Below, piece by piece: positions 34,701 to 46,869 of a stretch of DNA of 64,000 nt (position 1 is the stretch's first letter; each line of letters opens with the position of its first letter). Source of the stretch: Gordionus sp. m RMFG-2023 (taxonomy: Eukaryota > Nematomorpha > Gordioida > Chordodea > Parachordodidae). The notes under the pieces are model-generated. The model was not told where the DNA came from. It was given only the letters and a program-made list of their open reading frames with translations, and made no database searches. Location: contig NC_088779.1 of NCBI RefSeq assembly GCF_954871325.1, positions 10,976,846-11,040,845 of the forward strand, in the 5' to 3' direction. A program made the position numbers and the translations under genes.

Positions 34701-37598
34701 GGCAGCTTGCAATCATTGCAAAGCATTATAAAATGTAAAGGCAAAACAACGACCCCTCTTATTAATCATTATAATAGATTTCATTCACACCTCAGTAAAA
34801 TGTGAAATTAAATTGACATTTTTTTAAAAGTTATTATCACCAATTTTTAAAAAAAAATTAATTCTAAGGATAACTTGCTAAAATTATTTATAATCTGAAG
34901 ATTTATAACTGTATAATCAATATGCTCCAATACTGTTAAGTAAAATACATTTGCAGGAAGGGCTTCATCTTGCTTTATAGGAATACATTTCTTATCCTTG
35001 CCTTAACATTTATGTATTTATTGACGACATCATAAAAACTATTGAACAAGATATTGGTCTTGTACAAATTCAGTTAGACTATGGAAATATTTTTTTGAAA
35101 GGACAAAAAAATATCCAATAATTGATAAGATAAGGGAGATAATATTTCTCTACTATGGATGGGTATTATTTTAATCCTATTCAATATTTAGAAAATATGT
35201 CCAAATATATTTTTTTAAAAGTTATTTTTATTAATGATTTATCAGCTAAATAATTTAATACAACATTCACTTAATGCATATTTTAATCATGTCAATTTAT
35301 CAGAAGTGGTATACATCAATTTTCAAATGTATGTTTCTATCATAATTATTGATTCAAAATTGCTCCATCATCTGAGCCGATATTTAAAAACGGCTAACTC
35401 AGTATTTTACCCAGAAAAATATTACTTAAGTTTGAAGATTGCTCGTAGATGGCGCAAAGGTTTGATATCTACTATCCAAATCTTGAGACTTATTCAATAT
35501 TTTTCTGGCTAAAATATTGTTTGCCATTTTTAAACATCGGCTCAAATGGAGTGATTTTGCATCACTAATCATCACTCTATCGAAATTGGTTAATGTTTAT
35601 ATGCAGCGAGTAGTGCACTAATATGTGGGGAAGTTTGACACATGATAAACGATTCTATTTCATTTTCCCCATATATTTTATTCTATTTTATATATATATA
35701 GATATGTATTAATTATTTATTACCATTAATATACAATCGTATATTTATATATAATTGATATATTTGCAAAAGTATTTTTTTTATGGAAACATATTACCTA
35801 AATAACAAACAGTGTACTTCAAATAAATGAACCACCTATAAATAGTGCATTAGCCAAAGCCTTGATCGAGTTGGCATATAAAAATTCGGGTAAACATGAG
35901 ATAAAAGAATGGATGTCATCAACCAATTCTTTTGACCAAATTTCAACGATTTATCCCATTTCATGTGACGTGTTATGCCTCTGGAATGGCCATAAAGCCA
36001 TATGCCCAAATAATCAAGTTTATGTTAAACCAATTGCTCATAATCAAATGCAAGGAATGCAACAGCAAGTTACTCCTCAAGCAACCACACAATTAATGAT
36101 GATTAAGAATATGTCGACGTCTATGGATAAAAGTAAAAATTTTAACATCCGAAAGGTTTCTATGAAAAAATATATGAACAAAAGGTGAGAAACAATTATT
36201 TCAAAGACTATGGTGGTTACCGAAGAAGTTCAAGAAGAGTTTGCAGAGATGGCGATTAATGAGGTGAATGAATAGAAAGAATTTTTGATGTTAATAGTTT
36301 TTTTTAATTGTATAATATAATAGTTTTTATTCATAGTTGAAATAGTTTTTTATTTTAAATATTTATATAAATTTGTTTAATATGCCTAACTTCTGAAAAA
36401 TAAATGAGGTGTTCTATGTATATGTTTTTGTGTTGATATTTATTTTTAAAAAAAAGATTGTATTTGTAAAAAAAATATTATAGATAATTGTTTTTTTATG
36501 TGGAAAATAAAATATACGTTTTAGAAGAAGCCTTTGTTTTAAGAACTATCAGATAATTATTTTTGGTAATAATTAAGTAATTTTTGGGTAACTAATCATA
36601 TATATTACACTAAAAAATTTATTTATGGATTTATTAATAAGTCTATTGACTAAGATATGCCCAATATTTTAAGAAACTTCGATATTTTATATTGGTACCG
36701 GATCGGGAACCGATATTATACTTTAAGACAGTATATTGTATCGACCAATATTTTTTTTAAAAATTAAACTATATATATTATATTTTTATGCATATTTTTT
36801 ATTTTATTTTTATTCACATTTCTTATTTATTTTTGACTGATTTCTATTGTCGAGATAAATCTTAATAATAACTCCTATAAAAAAATGTGAAGGTAGGCCA
36901 CACTTATAAAATAAGCATGCTACTCCGTTTTTTACATTTTTTAACGACTGGAGAAGTAAAATATATTATAATAAACCATCAAAAAACTAGAAAATTTTAA
37001 AATTTACGAAAATTTTAATTTTTAAAATGATTTTGTACGCAGCCTTAAAAAAAATTAATTTTTCATTTTTGATTATTTCATTTTGTTTAAATGCTCTTTT
37101 TTAGTTGTTTTACTTCCATAATTATATATTATTTTTTTATTTTCTCTTTGGATTATATTTAATCTCTTTTTTTAAAAAGGCGCCAGATATAATTATTATT
37201 TTATTTCTTTGAACGGAACTTTAAGTCACTGATATAAAATCTATAGCGGGTTCTCGGTTGTGGGTTCCCAATAATCCTATCATTTCAAATATTTTTTTTA
37301 TTCCATTGAAATAAGAAAGAAAGAAACAAATCGTTATTTTATTAAATAATAAGCATATTGTATGGGTTATATTTATTTAATTCTTATTTAGAGGTGGATA
37401 TATATGCACATCTGACCATTTCAAGCCCTTATGGTCAAAAAATGTTCCCAAGTTTGGTATTGCTCATGCACTTTGTTTAGGAGTAAAAATTTATCTTCTT
37501 TTGTTTCATGTCAACTATATTTAATTTAGTTAGCTCCTTGGTTAGCCGTTGAGATTCCAGATTTGATTCAAAAGGACCTGATAAAAGCTCAATCATGA
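31740..37598 (+). CDS. UFC1: UFM1-conjugating enzyme 1 (complete, 5 exons)
   Basis: E2-like enzyme that takes UFM1 from UBA5 and passes it, with UFL1, to targets such as ribosomal protein uL24 at the ER. Exons 31740-31859, 31904-32035, 32078-32154, 37392-37482 and 37530-37598 join in phase to give 162 residues plus TGA; the human protein has 167. Diagnostic blocks are [61 protein letters not shown] with the catalytic Cys, SDHFKPLW, and [15 protein letters not shown]. The start is the first of two adjacent ATGs, matching the family N-terminus. Residue Tyr replaces the usual Lys two positions before the catalytic Cys. The 5.2-kb third intron carries transposons and an unexplained open frame. 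A candidate poly(A) signal AATAAA lies at 37648-37653. Confidence 0.97.
32275..32450. mobile_element. hAT-like palindromic MITE, eroded copy in UFC1 intron 3
   Basis: It contains GAATATTTTAGCCAGAAAG, an internal CTCAAGGTTTTACTAATAG segment, then ACCAAAATCTCCAAGCTTG and TGAGTTAGCCATTTTTAAAA, the inverted half. It matches the 47731-47934 copy. The termini are lost. Confidence 0.55.
33828..34386. mobile_element. piggyBac-type MITE (559 bp)
   Basis: The ends CCCTTCAATACTC and GAGTATTGAAGGG are perfect inverted repeats of 13 bp, each next to TTAA (33824-33827 and 34387-34390). TTAA target sites and CCC-starting ends are the hallmark of the piggyBac superfamily. Internal ACCCCA/TGGGGT motifs recur near both ends. 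There is no transposase, so this is a non-autonomous copy. It is inserted in the third intron of UFC1. Confidence 0.82.
35368..35575. mobile_element. hAT-like palindromic MITE in UFC1 intron 3
   Basis: The left half has GAGCCGATATTTAAAAACGG and CTAACTCAGTATTTTACCC. The right half has TTTTTCTGGCTAAAATATTG and TTTAAACATCGGCTCAAATG. Both correspond to the 47731-47934 copy. Most of an overlapping open frame at 35234-35512 is explained by this repeat. Confidence 0.65.
35802..36272 (+). pseudogene. Unrecognised coding-like segment inside UFC1 intron 3
   Basis: An open frame from just after a stop at 35799 reads [20 protein letters not shown], then [15 protein letters not shown], a Cys-containing [15 protein letters not shown] stretch, and a Gln/Met-rich tail ([10 protein letters not shown]) to a TGA at 36186-36188. 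The same frame then continues with a [18 protein letters not shown] end to a stop at 36270. The residue mix and helical start look like real protein, quite unlike the surrounding DNA. I do not recognise the family. It could be a decayed retrocopy, a relic of a nested gene, or an exon of an unknown gene. No introns or flanking repeats are evident. Confidence 0.4.
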
Positions 37599-38253
37599 AT
37601 GATGATTATAAATGGCATATTTTTATAAAATAAAAACTTATTTATTAAATAAATTATTGTATGACATCTAATGCCAAATATGATAATTGTTATTTTTTAA
37701 TATCTTTTTTCGGGTTTGGTTTAAAATTTTTAATGTAAAGGTTTAATATTAATTACTTTTCATACGAAGTATACCCATATATAGCTATAAATATAAAAAA
37801 TTTTATGTTAAATATAGGAATAATTAGAACAAAATAGTTTAAAATTAACCCAAAATCTTATTGTCACAATTTATTGGCATATTGATTTTAATTATGACCT
37901 TTAATTTAAATATTATTTATACAGTTAAATGCGGTATTCCTGAGTGAGAAAAAAACGTCCTATTTTAAAAACATTGGTTAAAATATTATCATATAAATGC
38001 AAATTGCTAAATGAGAATTATCGGATAAACATGAAGATTTATTGAGAGATATTTAATCAAACTTACTAATTATTCATAATGTCAAACGCTGAGAGATTTA
38101 TTAAAGAAATGAGAATAATGAATAATAAATACAAAAATTTGTCTTAAATAATATAAGTATATGAAATTATTACAAGTTAAACCTAATTAATCATTAATAA
38201 ATTTTAAAAATCTAGTTTTCTCCCCCACTACTCGGCATTTAAACGGTTTTAAC

Positions 38254-39764
38254 TAGTGTTGCGTAATCGGCTAATTTTAGCCGACTAAAAACGGCTTAGC
38301 CGAGATTTTAGGTGGAAAAATCGGCTAAGCCTAATTAGGTATAGCCTAAAAATCGGCATCGGCTAAACCTAATTAGGCTAAGCCTAAAAATCGGCTAAAC
38401 CTAATTAGGCTAAGCCTAAAAATTGGCTAAAATAAATTAGTCAAAATTTTGCATCGATGTTAGCATTAATTATTATTTATTTATTTTAGTAAAATAATTT
38501 ATTTTATTTATATTTAATGTAAATATATTATTATTATCAACAAATAAACATGATATGATTTAATAATTTTTATTTATATTATTATATTTTGAAATGAAAA
38601 TAAATTTATTTATTTGATGTTTTTTTAATAAAAAAAATAATATGCTGCTATATTCGTCAAAAAACTTTAAAAATAACGATTATGACAATTGTCACTTTTC
38701 TATGGTACATCTTCACTAAATTTATATTTACACATGTTATTAATACTTATTTTAACATATTTTCGTCAAAAAACTTTAAAAATAGCGATTATGACAATTG
38801 TCACTTTTCATTGGTACATCTTCACTAAATTTATATTTACACATGTTATTAATACTTATTTTAACATATTTTCGTCAAAAAAATTCAAAAAACTTTAAAA
38901 ATAACGATTATGACAATTGTCACTTTTCTATGGTAAATATTCACTAAATATATATTTACACATGTTATTAATACTTATTTTAACAAATTTTCGTCAAAAA
39001 AATTCAAAAAACTTTAAAATTAACCAATATGACAATTGTCACTTTTCATTGGTACATCTTCACTAAATTTATATTTACACATGTTATTAATACTTATTTT
39101 AACATACTTTCTTCAATAAACTTATAAAAGAACGATTATGACAATTGTCACATTAAAATATCATCCTTAAAAAGATCATATAAAATAACATCAAAAAAGT
39201 TTCATAAAATCCACCTCATTTAATAATAAATAGATAATTTTAAAAAAATGATAAAAGATTTCACCTAAAAGATTGTTTATTTATCTAATAAAATTTACAA
39301 TATAATTCCTCAATAAAAGATGTATTTACAAAGAAGATTGTGAAAATCACTAATAAAGAATATTACATTTTTACAATATAGCAGCATATTATTTTTTTAT
39401 TAAAAAAACATCAAATAAATAAATTTATTTTCATTTCAAAATATAATAATATAAATAAAAAAATATTAAATCATATCATGTTTATTTGTTGATAATAATA
39501 AAATATTTACAATAAATATAAATAAAATAAATTATTTTACTAAAATAAATAAATAATAATTAATACTAAGCATCGATGCAGAATTTTCACTAATTTAATT
39601 TTAGCAGATTTATATAGGCTTAGCCGATTTTTAGGCTTAACATAATTAGGCTTAGCCGATTTTTAGTTTTAGCCGATTTTTAGGCTTACCTAATTAGGCT
39701 TAGCCGATTTTTAGGCTTAGCCTAATAGGCTTAGGCGTAGTTTTTAGCCGATTACGCAACACTA
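38254..39764. mobile_element. Palindromic hAT-type element (1,511 bp) with perfect 8-bp target duplication
   Basis: It starts TAGTGTTGCGTAATCGGC and ends with the exact inverse GCCGATTACGCAACACTA. The 8 bases GTTTTAAC flank it on both sides (38246-38253 and 39765-39772). The arms are about 390 bp long and include clustered GGCTTAGCC/GGCTAAGCC modules with AATTAGG spacers. Between the arms lies a tandem array (38653-39150). It has no coding capacity. The TARNG-type end and 8-bp duplication fit hAT. The TAGTGTTG end is shared with the 200-bp MITE family, so they may use the same transposase. Confidence 0.88.
38653..39150. repeat. Tandem array, ~110-119 bp unit, inside a hAT-type element
   Basis: Units start at TTCGTCAAAAAA at 38653, 38762, 38871 and 38990, with a partial fifth at about 39109. 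The period is 109, 109, 119 and 119. Each unit contains ATGACAATTGTCAC, whose core GACAATTGTC is palindromic, and an ACATGTTATTAATACTTATT segment. The apparent open frame at 38689-38898 is this repeat. Confidence 0.9.
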
Positions 39765-40483
39765 GTTTTAACTATATCTTTAATCCTGTTCAATGTGGTT
39801 ATAGAATTCCAATCTTGAAAATTCTCACGACAAACATGTGTAACTGAGATAGATATGTCTATTATTGCTAGTTGATAAAGTTCATAGGCTCTAACTTCCC
39901 AATAACAATAATATCATTGCTTTTATAAATCCGTTAGATGCCGTTAATTTATAATGGTAACTCTAAAGATAGTTGATAACTATTTGTTAAAAATAATAAA
40001 GTACATAAATATAAAGCATAGTTAGAATACCTATTTGCATAATTTATTTGATAATATAAATGTATCAAATTAAAAGTTAAAAAATATAAAAATTATAAAG
40101 TGATAGAAATATGAAGATTTTTTTTCGTTATTAACATTTTTGATATCTATTTATCAGAAACCTGAAGGGTACCAATTGTGCGACCCGACCTGGATTAATA
40201 AAAATATTTGACCTAGCCAGGTCCGAATTTTTTTTAAAAATATAATTTTTGGCCCTGCCGTGTAAATAAAATTGTTTTGAAATGATATAAGAAATATGAG
40301 AAGTGAAATGTGGTATATTATTCAATTATACAGCAATTTTTAAATTTATTTTCTTTTAAAATGTTGTATTCCATATCAAATCAATGCAAGCCGATTCGCT
40401 TTTTTTTAAAAATTATGGTAGTATATACATTTAATAGTAAAAATATAAAATTTTGAATCCCAACTCAGCTTACATCCTGGGAT

Positions 40484-40640
40484 ATGGCCAACATCTCTAT
40501 GCCATGGGAACGCATTCATTTAGATTTCGCGGGACCTATCGATTCGTATTCATTATTAGTTGGAGTTGATGCATTCTCTAAAGTTGATGAAAGAGACCTC
40601 GTCTATAGCAAATATCAGGGAGTTAAGGCATATTTTGAAA
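40484..40640 (+). mobile_element. Ty3/gypsy integrase fragment (fossil)
   Basis: A short piece with PWERIHLDFAGPID and a VGVDAFSKV segment matches the start of the catalytic core of Ty3/gypsy integrases (W..(I/V)H.DFAGP). It is an isolated, broken remnant on the opposite strand from the neighbouring gypsy element and outside its LTR, so it belongs to another copy or family. No ends are recognisable. Confidence 0.7.
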
Positions 40641-40739
40641 CGCTGAAATTCCAAAATACACTATTCAATTATCAATTTCTAAAAAAACAAAAAATATTTA
40701 AACTAAATCCATAATATTAATTTTATTAAATATCTCTAT

Positions 40740-41183
40740 TTTAAAGTTTTAACCAAGGATAGTTTTATTTTTAAATTAAGTTTTTATTTCCAAAAAATTT
40801 TTAATTATATATAAATTTAATTGTTAAATTTTAATCAAGTATTGTTTTTTTTACCTTAATGAAGGGTTATAAAAAAAATCAATTCCAGTTTTCTTTCAAC
40901 TTTAATTTTTGCCAAAACATCTTGCCCAGAAAAATAGTTTTAAAAAAAAGCAAATTTGGAAAAACGACAACTGTTTTTATTTCATTTTTAACTATATATA
41001 TATATCTACTATAAAATAAAGACAAATTGATTAATAATATTATTAATCTAAAAATAGCAATTTTTATAATATATTAAAAGCATGAATGCGGAAAAAAATC
41101 AAAAAAAAATATTAATCATAAATAAAATGCTTATCATACAAAATGACTCCACACAATATACTTAAAAAACGATACACATAACA
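40740..41183 (-). repeat. 3' LTR of the gypsy fossil
   Basis: This is a copy of the 45363-45795 sequence. Shared landmarks are TTTTAACCAAGGATAG at one edge and CGATACACATAACA at the other; the latter reads TGTTATGTGT, a canonical TG start, on the minus strand. The repeats differ by scattered substitutions and small length changes, so the insertion is of some age. Confidence 0.9.
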
Positions 41184-44100
41184 CGCTCCCACTAATTGAA
41201 AACCAAACTTCGCATTTCACCTCTCACCCGGCATAATTATCGTCTCTTTATGGAGTTTTCACGAATTTAAAGGGTGGTTAGCTCCTTGAGTCTCCTCCCT
41301 TTGTGTGCCGCTATTGTCTATTCCTTATACAAATCATGTCTTAATTCAACCAGGCTCCATTTATCATTTGCACATTCCATTAACCATTTTGTTCCAATAA
41401 CACTTATATGGCTGATTCCCCTTTATTATTATCAATCACCCTGCATTGAGTTAGCATACCTCTGGAACTGCCCCCTTAAATTTTCCTCTGATATATTAAG
41501 CACCATACAAAGATGAATATTTTTTCACCATGAATTTTTGATCAATTATATCCTCATATTTATAATTCCGTTCCTAACCTCCCAGGTTCCACCTTTTCAA
41601 TTAATCTCGATGCCGTACTCCCTCTCTTCCGTTGATGAATTTCACTATTTAATTTGTGTCCCATGTTCCATGATCACCCCAGATTCCCATTTTCATGTAC
41701 CTCCATATATTTTTGCCCACACGGTTTGTCCCACTACAAACTCAGGCGTCTCCATTATTTCCCTTTCCACCTCTTGATGTGGTTTCGGCTTTAATAAATC
41801 CAATAATATCCTGGTTCGCCGCCCTAAATACTTCTCTGCCGGAGACTGTTCTTCGCCCTTTCGACTATTGTTGTAATACGCCACTGCTATCCAAATTTCC
41901 CCACCTCCATACTTTGATTTTCGTAATTAGTTTTTGACAATCGACACCATCCTCTCCGCCTGACCATTTGAACTGGGAGGATATGTCGGCGCTAAAATAT
42001 GCTTTACCCCTGTTTCTACGCAAAACATCTTAAACTGTTCACTGATGAAAGCTGGATCTCGGTCAGATACTATCGTTTGAGTTACTCCAAAATTGGCCCA
42101 TAGATTTTTCAACGTTTTCACTACCACTTGCGTCGTTAGCTTTCCTCGTATTCCACCCACTTTGAGTAAGCATCTACCACGCGTATATAAATCTTATTTC
42201 AAAGTCAAAGAAGTCAACGTGAACCCGCGGCCAAACACTATTCATGTCTTTATGGGGCATCTTGGCCCACGTATTGCACATAAAATAACTCTTACTGATA
42301 TTTTCGATATCTATTCATCCCTAGCTACCACACATATTCTCGGCCCCATTGCTTCATCCTCTCCACACCTTGATGCCCCTCATGAATCATTGTCAACACA
42401 GCATCCCTTAATTTGAGCGGCACTATACCTCTATTCCCTCGTACCACACATCAATCTACTATGGCCAAATTTTTTTCTATATATTTGAATGGTCTCCATC
42501 TCGCCATGTCTTCCGCCCTTTCATGCATGCTTTCATACGAGTTAATTCGCCATACTTTAATGTGGCATTCTTGAGTTGATCACGTTACCGGTCCTCCTTT
42601 AGATATTCCTACCATAGCCCTAATCAATCCCTGCTCATCCTCCTCCTCCATACCGTTTTACTCACTATCCCCGAAATTCCTTTCCACATCTTGAAAAAAT
42701 ATCCGGTAAATAATTTTCTCTTCCACGCCAATATTTTAATTGTAAGTCAAAACTGTCCACCAGTAATAGCCATCTCTGTAATCTAGGCAACAATATTAGC
42801 TCTTTATTATCCTTCTTATACAGATGCACCAGCGGTTTGTTGTTCGAATATATCATGAATCTACGCCCTATTAAGTACTCTCGGCATTTTGTCAATCCAA
42901 ATAACGGCCAACGCTTCTTGCTCGATAATCTAATATCTAGTCTCCGCCGCCCTAAAAATTATTAGAAAAACAAAACAGGTCTCTCCAGGCCGTCTACACA
43001 ATGTAATAACGCTCCTCCTCCTACCTTTTAATGGACGTATCCACGGCCAAAACCACTTCCAAATCGTTATTAAAGCATACTAGAATAGGTTCCCTCCCAA
43101 TTCGACATTTTAGTTCCTCAAACGCTTCTTCCAGTTCCCTTTCCCATTCAAATCATTCTCCCTTTTTCAGTAATTTATACAAAGGCGCCGCTATCTGCGC
43201 AAAACCTTCCACAAATCGGTGATAATAATTTATCATCCCTAGAAAGGCCTGCACTTCCACTTTATGAATCGGTCTCAACATATTGGTTATTTCTGCCATA
43301 TTTTTATCCAGCGGTCTCACCCTCTCCCATTAATCTTGTGTCCTAGATACACCACCTCCTATATTCCCAGCACACTCTTCTCGGCACTTGCCCACATACC
43401 TTTACTCTTAATTTTTCGGAATACCTCCTCTAATCTCTGGGTATGCTGCTCAAGAGCAACCCCCGTTACTAACACATCATCCATGTAATAGAAAACTTAG
43501 GCCTTGAAAAACGGCCGCCATAGTTTACTGAAAAATAGGAGCTGATACATTAAGTCCAAAGGGCAATCTACAAAACGCAAACAATCCTTTCGGCAACGTA
43601 TAAATTTTGCACTTCTAGCTTCACCCGCAATTGTATTTGAAAAATCCACCTTTAAAAAATTTATACTTCCCTTTAGACTGGCTTATATCTCCTCAATTCG
43701 CGGGGATGGATATTTCACTTCTACAACCCACGGGTTTAGTGTGACCCAGAAATCTGCGCACAAACGAAGCTTTCCGTAGGCCTTCTTTACAGGCACCAGC
43801 GGTGTTGCCCACTCACTATATACCACAGGATATACAATTCCCTTCTTTACCCATTGATCCAATTCTATTTCCACTTCTCTTCGCCATCGCCACTCAAATG
43901 GTACTCGCCGCAATCCACAAATTTTTGCCTCACAGTCCTCCTTCATTTTAATATCTACTTCATAATCTTTCAGACACCCCAATCCTTCATCAAAAATTTC
44001 CTGATAATAATCCACTGATCATTCCAAATTCCCTATCTTTATTCTACAATTCCCTACCGTTACGCAGATTCATTTCCATCTAAACTCCTCAAATACCTGC

Positions 44101-44264
44101 TTTTCTTCCACCTTTTTGTTCCATCTCCTTTTTGATCTTCATCGTCCATTCTTTCCCTATTTATCCTCTAGAATTATTCTCCCCAATTTTTTCTTTTAAA
44201 ACTATTCGCCCTAATTATTCTTCTAGAACTATTCCCCCAAATTCCTCTCCTGATATTCCCCAAT

Positions 44265-44485
44265 GAGTTTCCCCGATTACTTCCCAATGAGTCCCCCCGA
44301 TTACTCCCCAATGAATTCCCCCGATTACTCCTCAATGATTTCCCCCGATTACACCCCAATGAGTCTCCCCTATTACTTCTCAATGAGTTGCCCCGATTAC
44401 TCCCCAATAATTCCCCCCGATTACTCTCCAATGAGTCCCCCTGATTACTCCCCAATGAGTTCCCCTTATTACTCCCTAATGTGTT
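44265..44485. repeat. 24-bp minisatellite within the gypsy fossil
   Basis: About nine diverged copies of a unit like CCCCGATTACTCCCCAATGA occur between the reverse transcriptase and protease regions. The period of 24 keeps both strands open, giving a repeated SNRGNSLG-like peptide on the minus strand. The compositional bias marks it as a repeat rather than a gene. Confidence 0.85.
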
Positions 44486-45164
44486 CCCCCCTCCTATTAC
44501 TCCCCCCAATTTCTCTCCTATAATTATTTCCCATTAGTTCCCCATTAAACATGGTCTCTACTCCCGGTAATACATTCTCACTCAATGCCATAAGGGTATA
44601 TTCCTAACTAGTTATTGGCACAAATACCCCACACCATGAAAATACTCCCCTAAAACTATACCATGGACCTATTCGAGTGATCCAATCTCACCCCATCATC
44701 GTTTCAACCCTCTGATTAATAATCTATAAATCTAATATTTCCATTCTTTCTCCCAACACTGCTTATATTTCAACTCTCCTCATTACAGATACTTGAGATA
44801 TATCGAATTGTCGTATTCTCAATCCTTCATTTTCAATCATCTCATCAGGTCAATTACTCCTATATTTAACGTATCCAATTACCGAAATAGCCGCTCCCGT
44901 GTCAAATAACATTTGTACCAAACTCCCATTAAAATTTATCATTACTCTTGGACATGGGTCATGTACTATTCCTTCTTGTATCATATATACACATCCCATT
45001 ATTATTATTTCTTTATGAGAACCCACTTTGCCCATCTTTTCTAATCTCCTCACCCGGACCCGAGTATTATTATTGCTATCATATAGTCACCAGGTTTTGT
45101 AGAGAAAAAAATTGGGCAGCACTTCCGTGTACCCAGAACCTGTTAGTATAAATAAATTCCTCGA

Positions 45165-45310
45165 ATTTGCTCTGATGGAAACCTGCCCTTATGGCCTTTC
45201 TATTAATCCTCCTATTTGCGCTTATGAAAACCTGCCCTTAAGGCTTAAATATTAATCACTGAAATTTGCTCTGATGCAAACCTGCCCTTATGGTCTTTAT
45301 ATTAATTCCT
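45165..45310. repeat. Short tandem repeat (~60 bp unit) near the 5' end of the gypsy fossil
   Basis: Three copies contain AAACCTGCCCTTA followed by GG, a T-rich stretch and ATTAAT, with period about 60 bp. They lie between the protease region and the primer-binding side of the 5' LTR, where gag would be expected. Confidence 0.75.
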
Positions 45311-45362
45311 GCACCACAACTTTATTCTAAAACGAGAGTCGTAGAACAGTCTTGGCCACCAC

Positions 45363-45795
45363 TTTAAAGTTTTAACCAAGGATAGTTTTATTAAAATAAA
45401 TTTTTATTTCCAAAATATTATTAATTATATATATATTTAATTGTTAAATTTTAATCAAATATTGTTTTTTTACCTTAATGAGGGGTTTAAAAAAATCAAT
45501 TTCCTTTCTAGTTTTCTTTCAACTTTTTTCCCCAAAACATCCTGCCTAGAAAAATAATCAAGAAAAAAATTAAGCAAATCTGGAATAACGACAACTGTTT
45601 TTATTTCATTTTTTATCTATTTATATATCTATTATAAAATAAATATAAATTGATTAATAATATAATTAATCTAAAATAGAAATTAGATATTAAAAGCATG
45701 AATGCCTAAAAAAATCAAAAAAATATTTATCACAAATAAAATGCTTATCATACAAAATGACTCCACACTATACCTAAAAAACGATACACATAACA
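45363..45795 (-). repeat. 5' LTR of the gypsy fossil
   Basis: This is the partner of the LTR at 40740-41183 and has a similar length (about 433 against 444 bp). The primer-binding-like TGGTGGCCAAG lies directly inside its inner edge on the minus strand. Confidence 0.9.
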
Positions 45796-46869
45796 TTTAT
45801 ATAATAGCACTTTACTATGATATAAATCATATTATATTAAAAATAAGTCTATTACCATAAACCGAAAATAGTTATAAAAAAAAAGCTGCTATATTTTTTT
45901 CCTTCGAATTTCTTTTAGATAGACATTAATTCCTTATATTTGTGCAAATCCAGCTGGGATATAGAGTTTTCTCACCTTAAATGTTGGTTGTATGGCTCAA
46001 ATCGCATATAAATATCATCTATATTTAAAAAATGTAGTAATATTTTCAAAATAAAATGGCTGGACATTGGAGATATCTGGGTCGGGCCTAATATTTAAAA
46101 AAAAAATAGGACAGGGTCTTTAAATTTTGAAATAAAATATATATTTTTTTAAATTTTTGCAAAAAACAAATAGTCAATTTTTATTTGTAGAATGATCATA
46201 CTAGATTTTTTTTCAGATTACTTTGTTTTAAAATTTTAAGATGATTAAATTTCGATAGATTTATTTTGACAAATATTAGATCTATTTGTTGTAACCAGGG
46301 ACCCCGAACAAGGGCATTTTCACGTTTCAGTCGAAAAAAAATTATTTCATTCCTTTTCCGTTTTAGTTTTCGGAACGTTTAAGTATAATTTTTAAATCTA
46401 CACATTTTAATTAACCTTAATCATTAAATGAATCAATTATTATATTGAGAGCAATAATATCTAACAGATTATCATTTATATTGGTTATTTATGATGTTAG
46501 TATAAATTTAAGTGTCGAAAAACAACGTGCAGTACTAATCTGGCTACATGGAGTTGTTAATACGATTTGGGTCAATTCATACAGAATATGATTTTTTATT
46601 TTATTGGATTCCCAGCATTCTAGCAAATTATTTGATTTATCTTGACAAGTTGATAGAATTTCATCCTTTTTAGTATATAATTTAATATGAATAATGATTA
46701 CATTATTTTATAAAAAATAACAAATAAAAGAAATTTATATGTATCTGTTAGATGCATTAAAAAATTTTAATTATATAAATAAATAAGAAATTTATATATT
46801 TTTTTAAGGAAGGTTCCGGTATATTCGTGCCTTTCCCGTTCCATGAATTTACTTAAAGTTTCACTCCAT

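Larger units (their letters stand above)
40740..45795 (-). mobile_element. Ty3/gypsy LTR retrotransposon (fossil, both LTRs present)
   Basis: The element reads on the minus strand and spans about 5.06 kb, bounded by two similar LTRs. In its own direction the order is 5' LTR, a primer-binding-like TGG site next to the LTR, a tandem-repeat stretch, a protease region (about 45050-44850, with DTGA), a minisatellite, reverse transcriptase (about 44015-43100), RNase H region (about 43000-42665), integrase (about 42400-41690), a purine tract AGTGGGAGCG, and 3' LTR. That protease-RT-RNaseH-integrase order is Ty3/gypsy. Gag is not recognisable. It is broken by many changes, and the LTRs have diverged from each other, so it is not recent. 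Possible 5-bp target duplications (TCTAT, TTTAT) match at four of five bases. Confidence 0.9.

Noticed and set aside
35234-35512. 92-codon open frame
   Set aside because: Most of it is the palindromic MITE copy at 35368-35575.
38689-38898. 69-codon open frame with internal repetition
   Set aside because: It is the tandem array inside the 1.5-kb hAT-type element.
44174-44523. Overlapping repetitive open frames on both strands
   Set aside because: They are produced by the 24-bp minisatellite, not by a gene.
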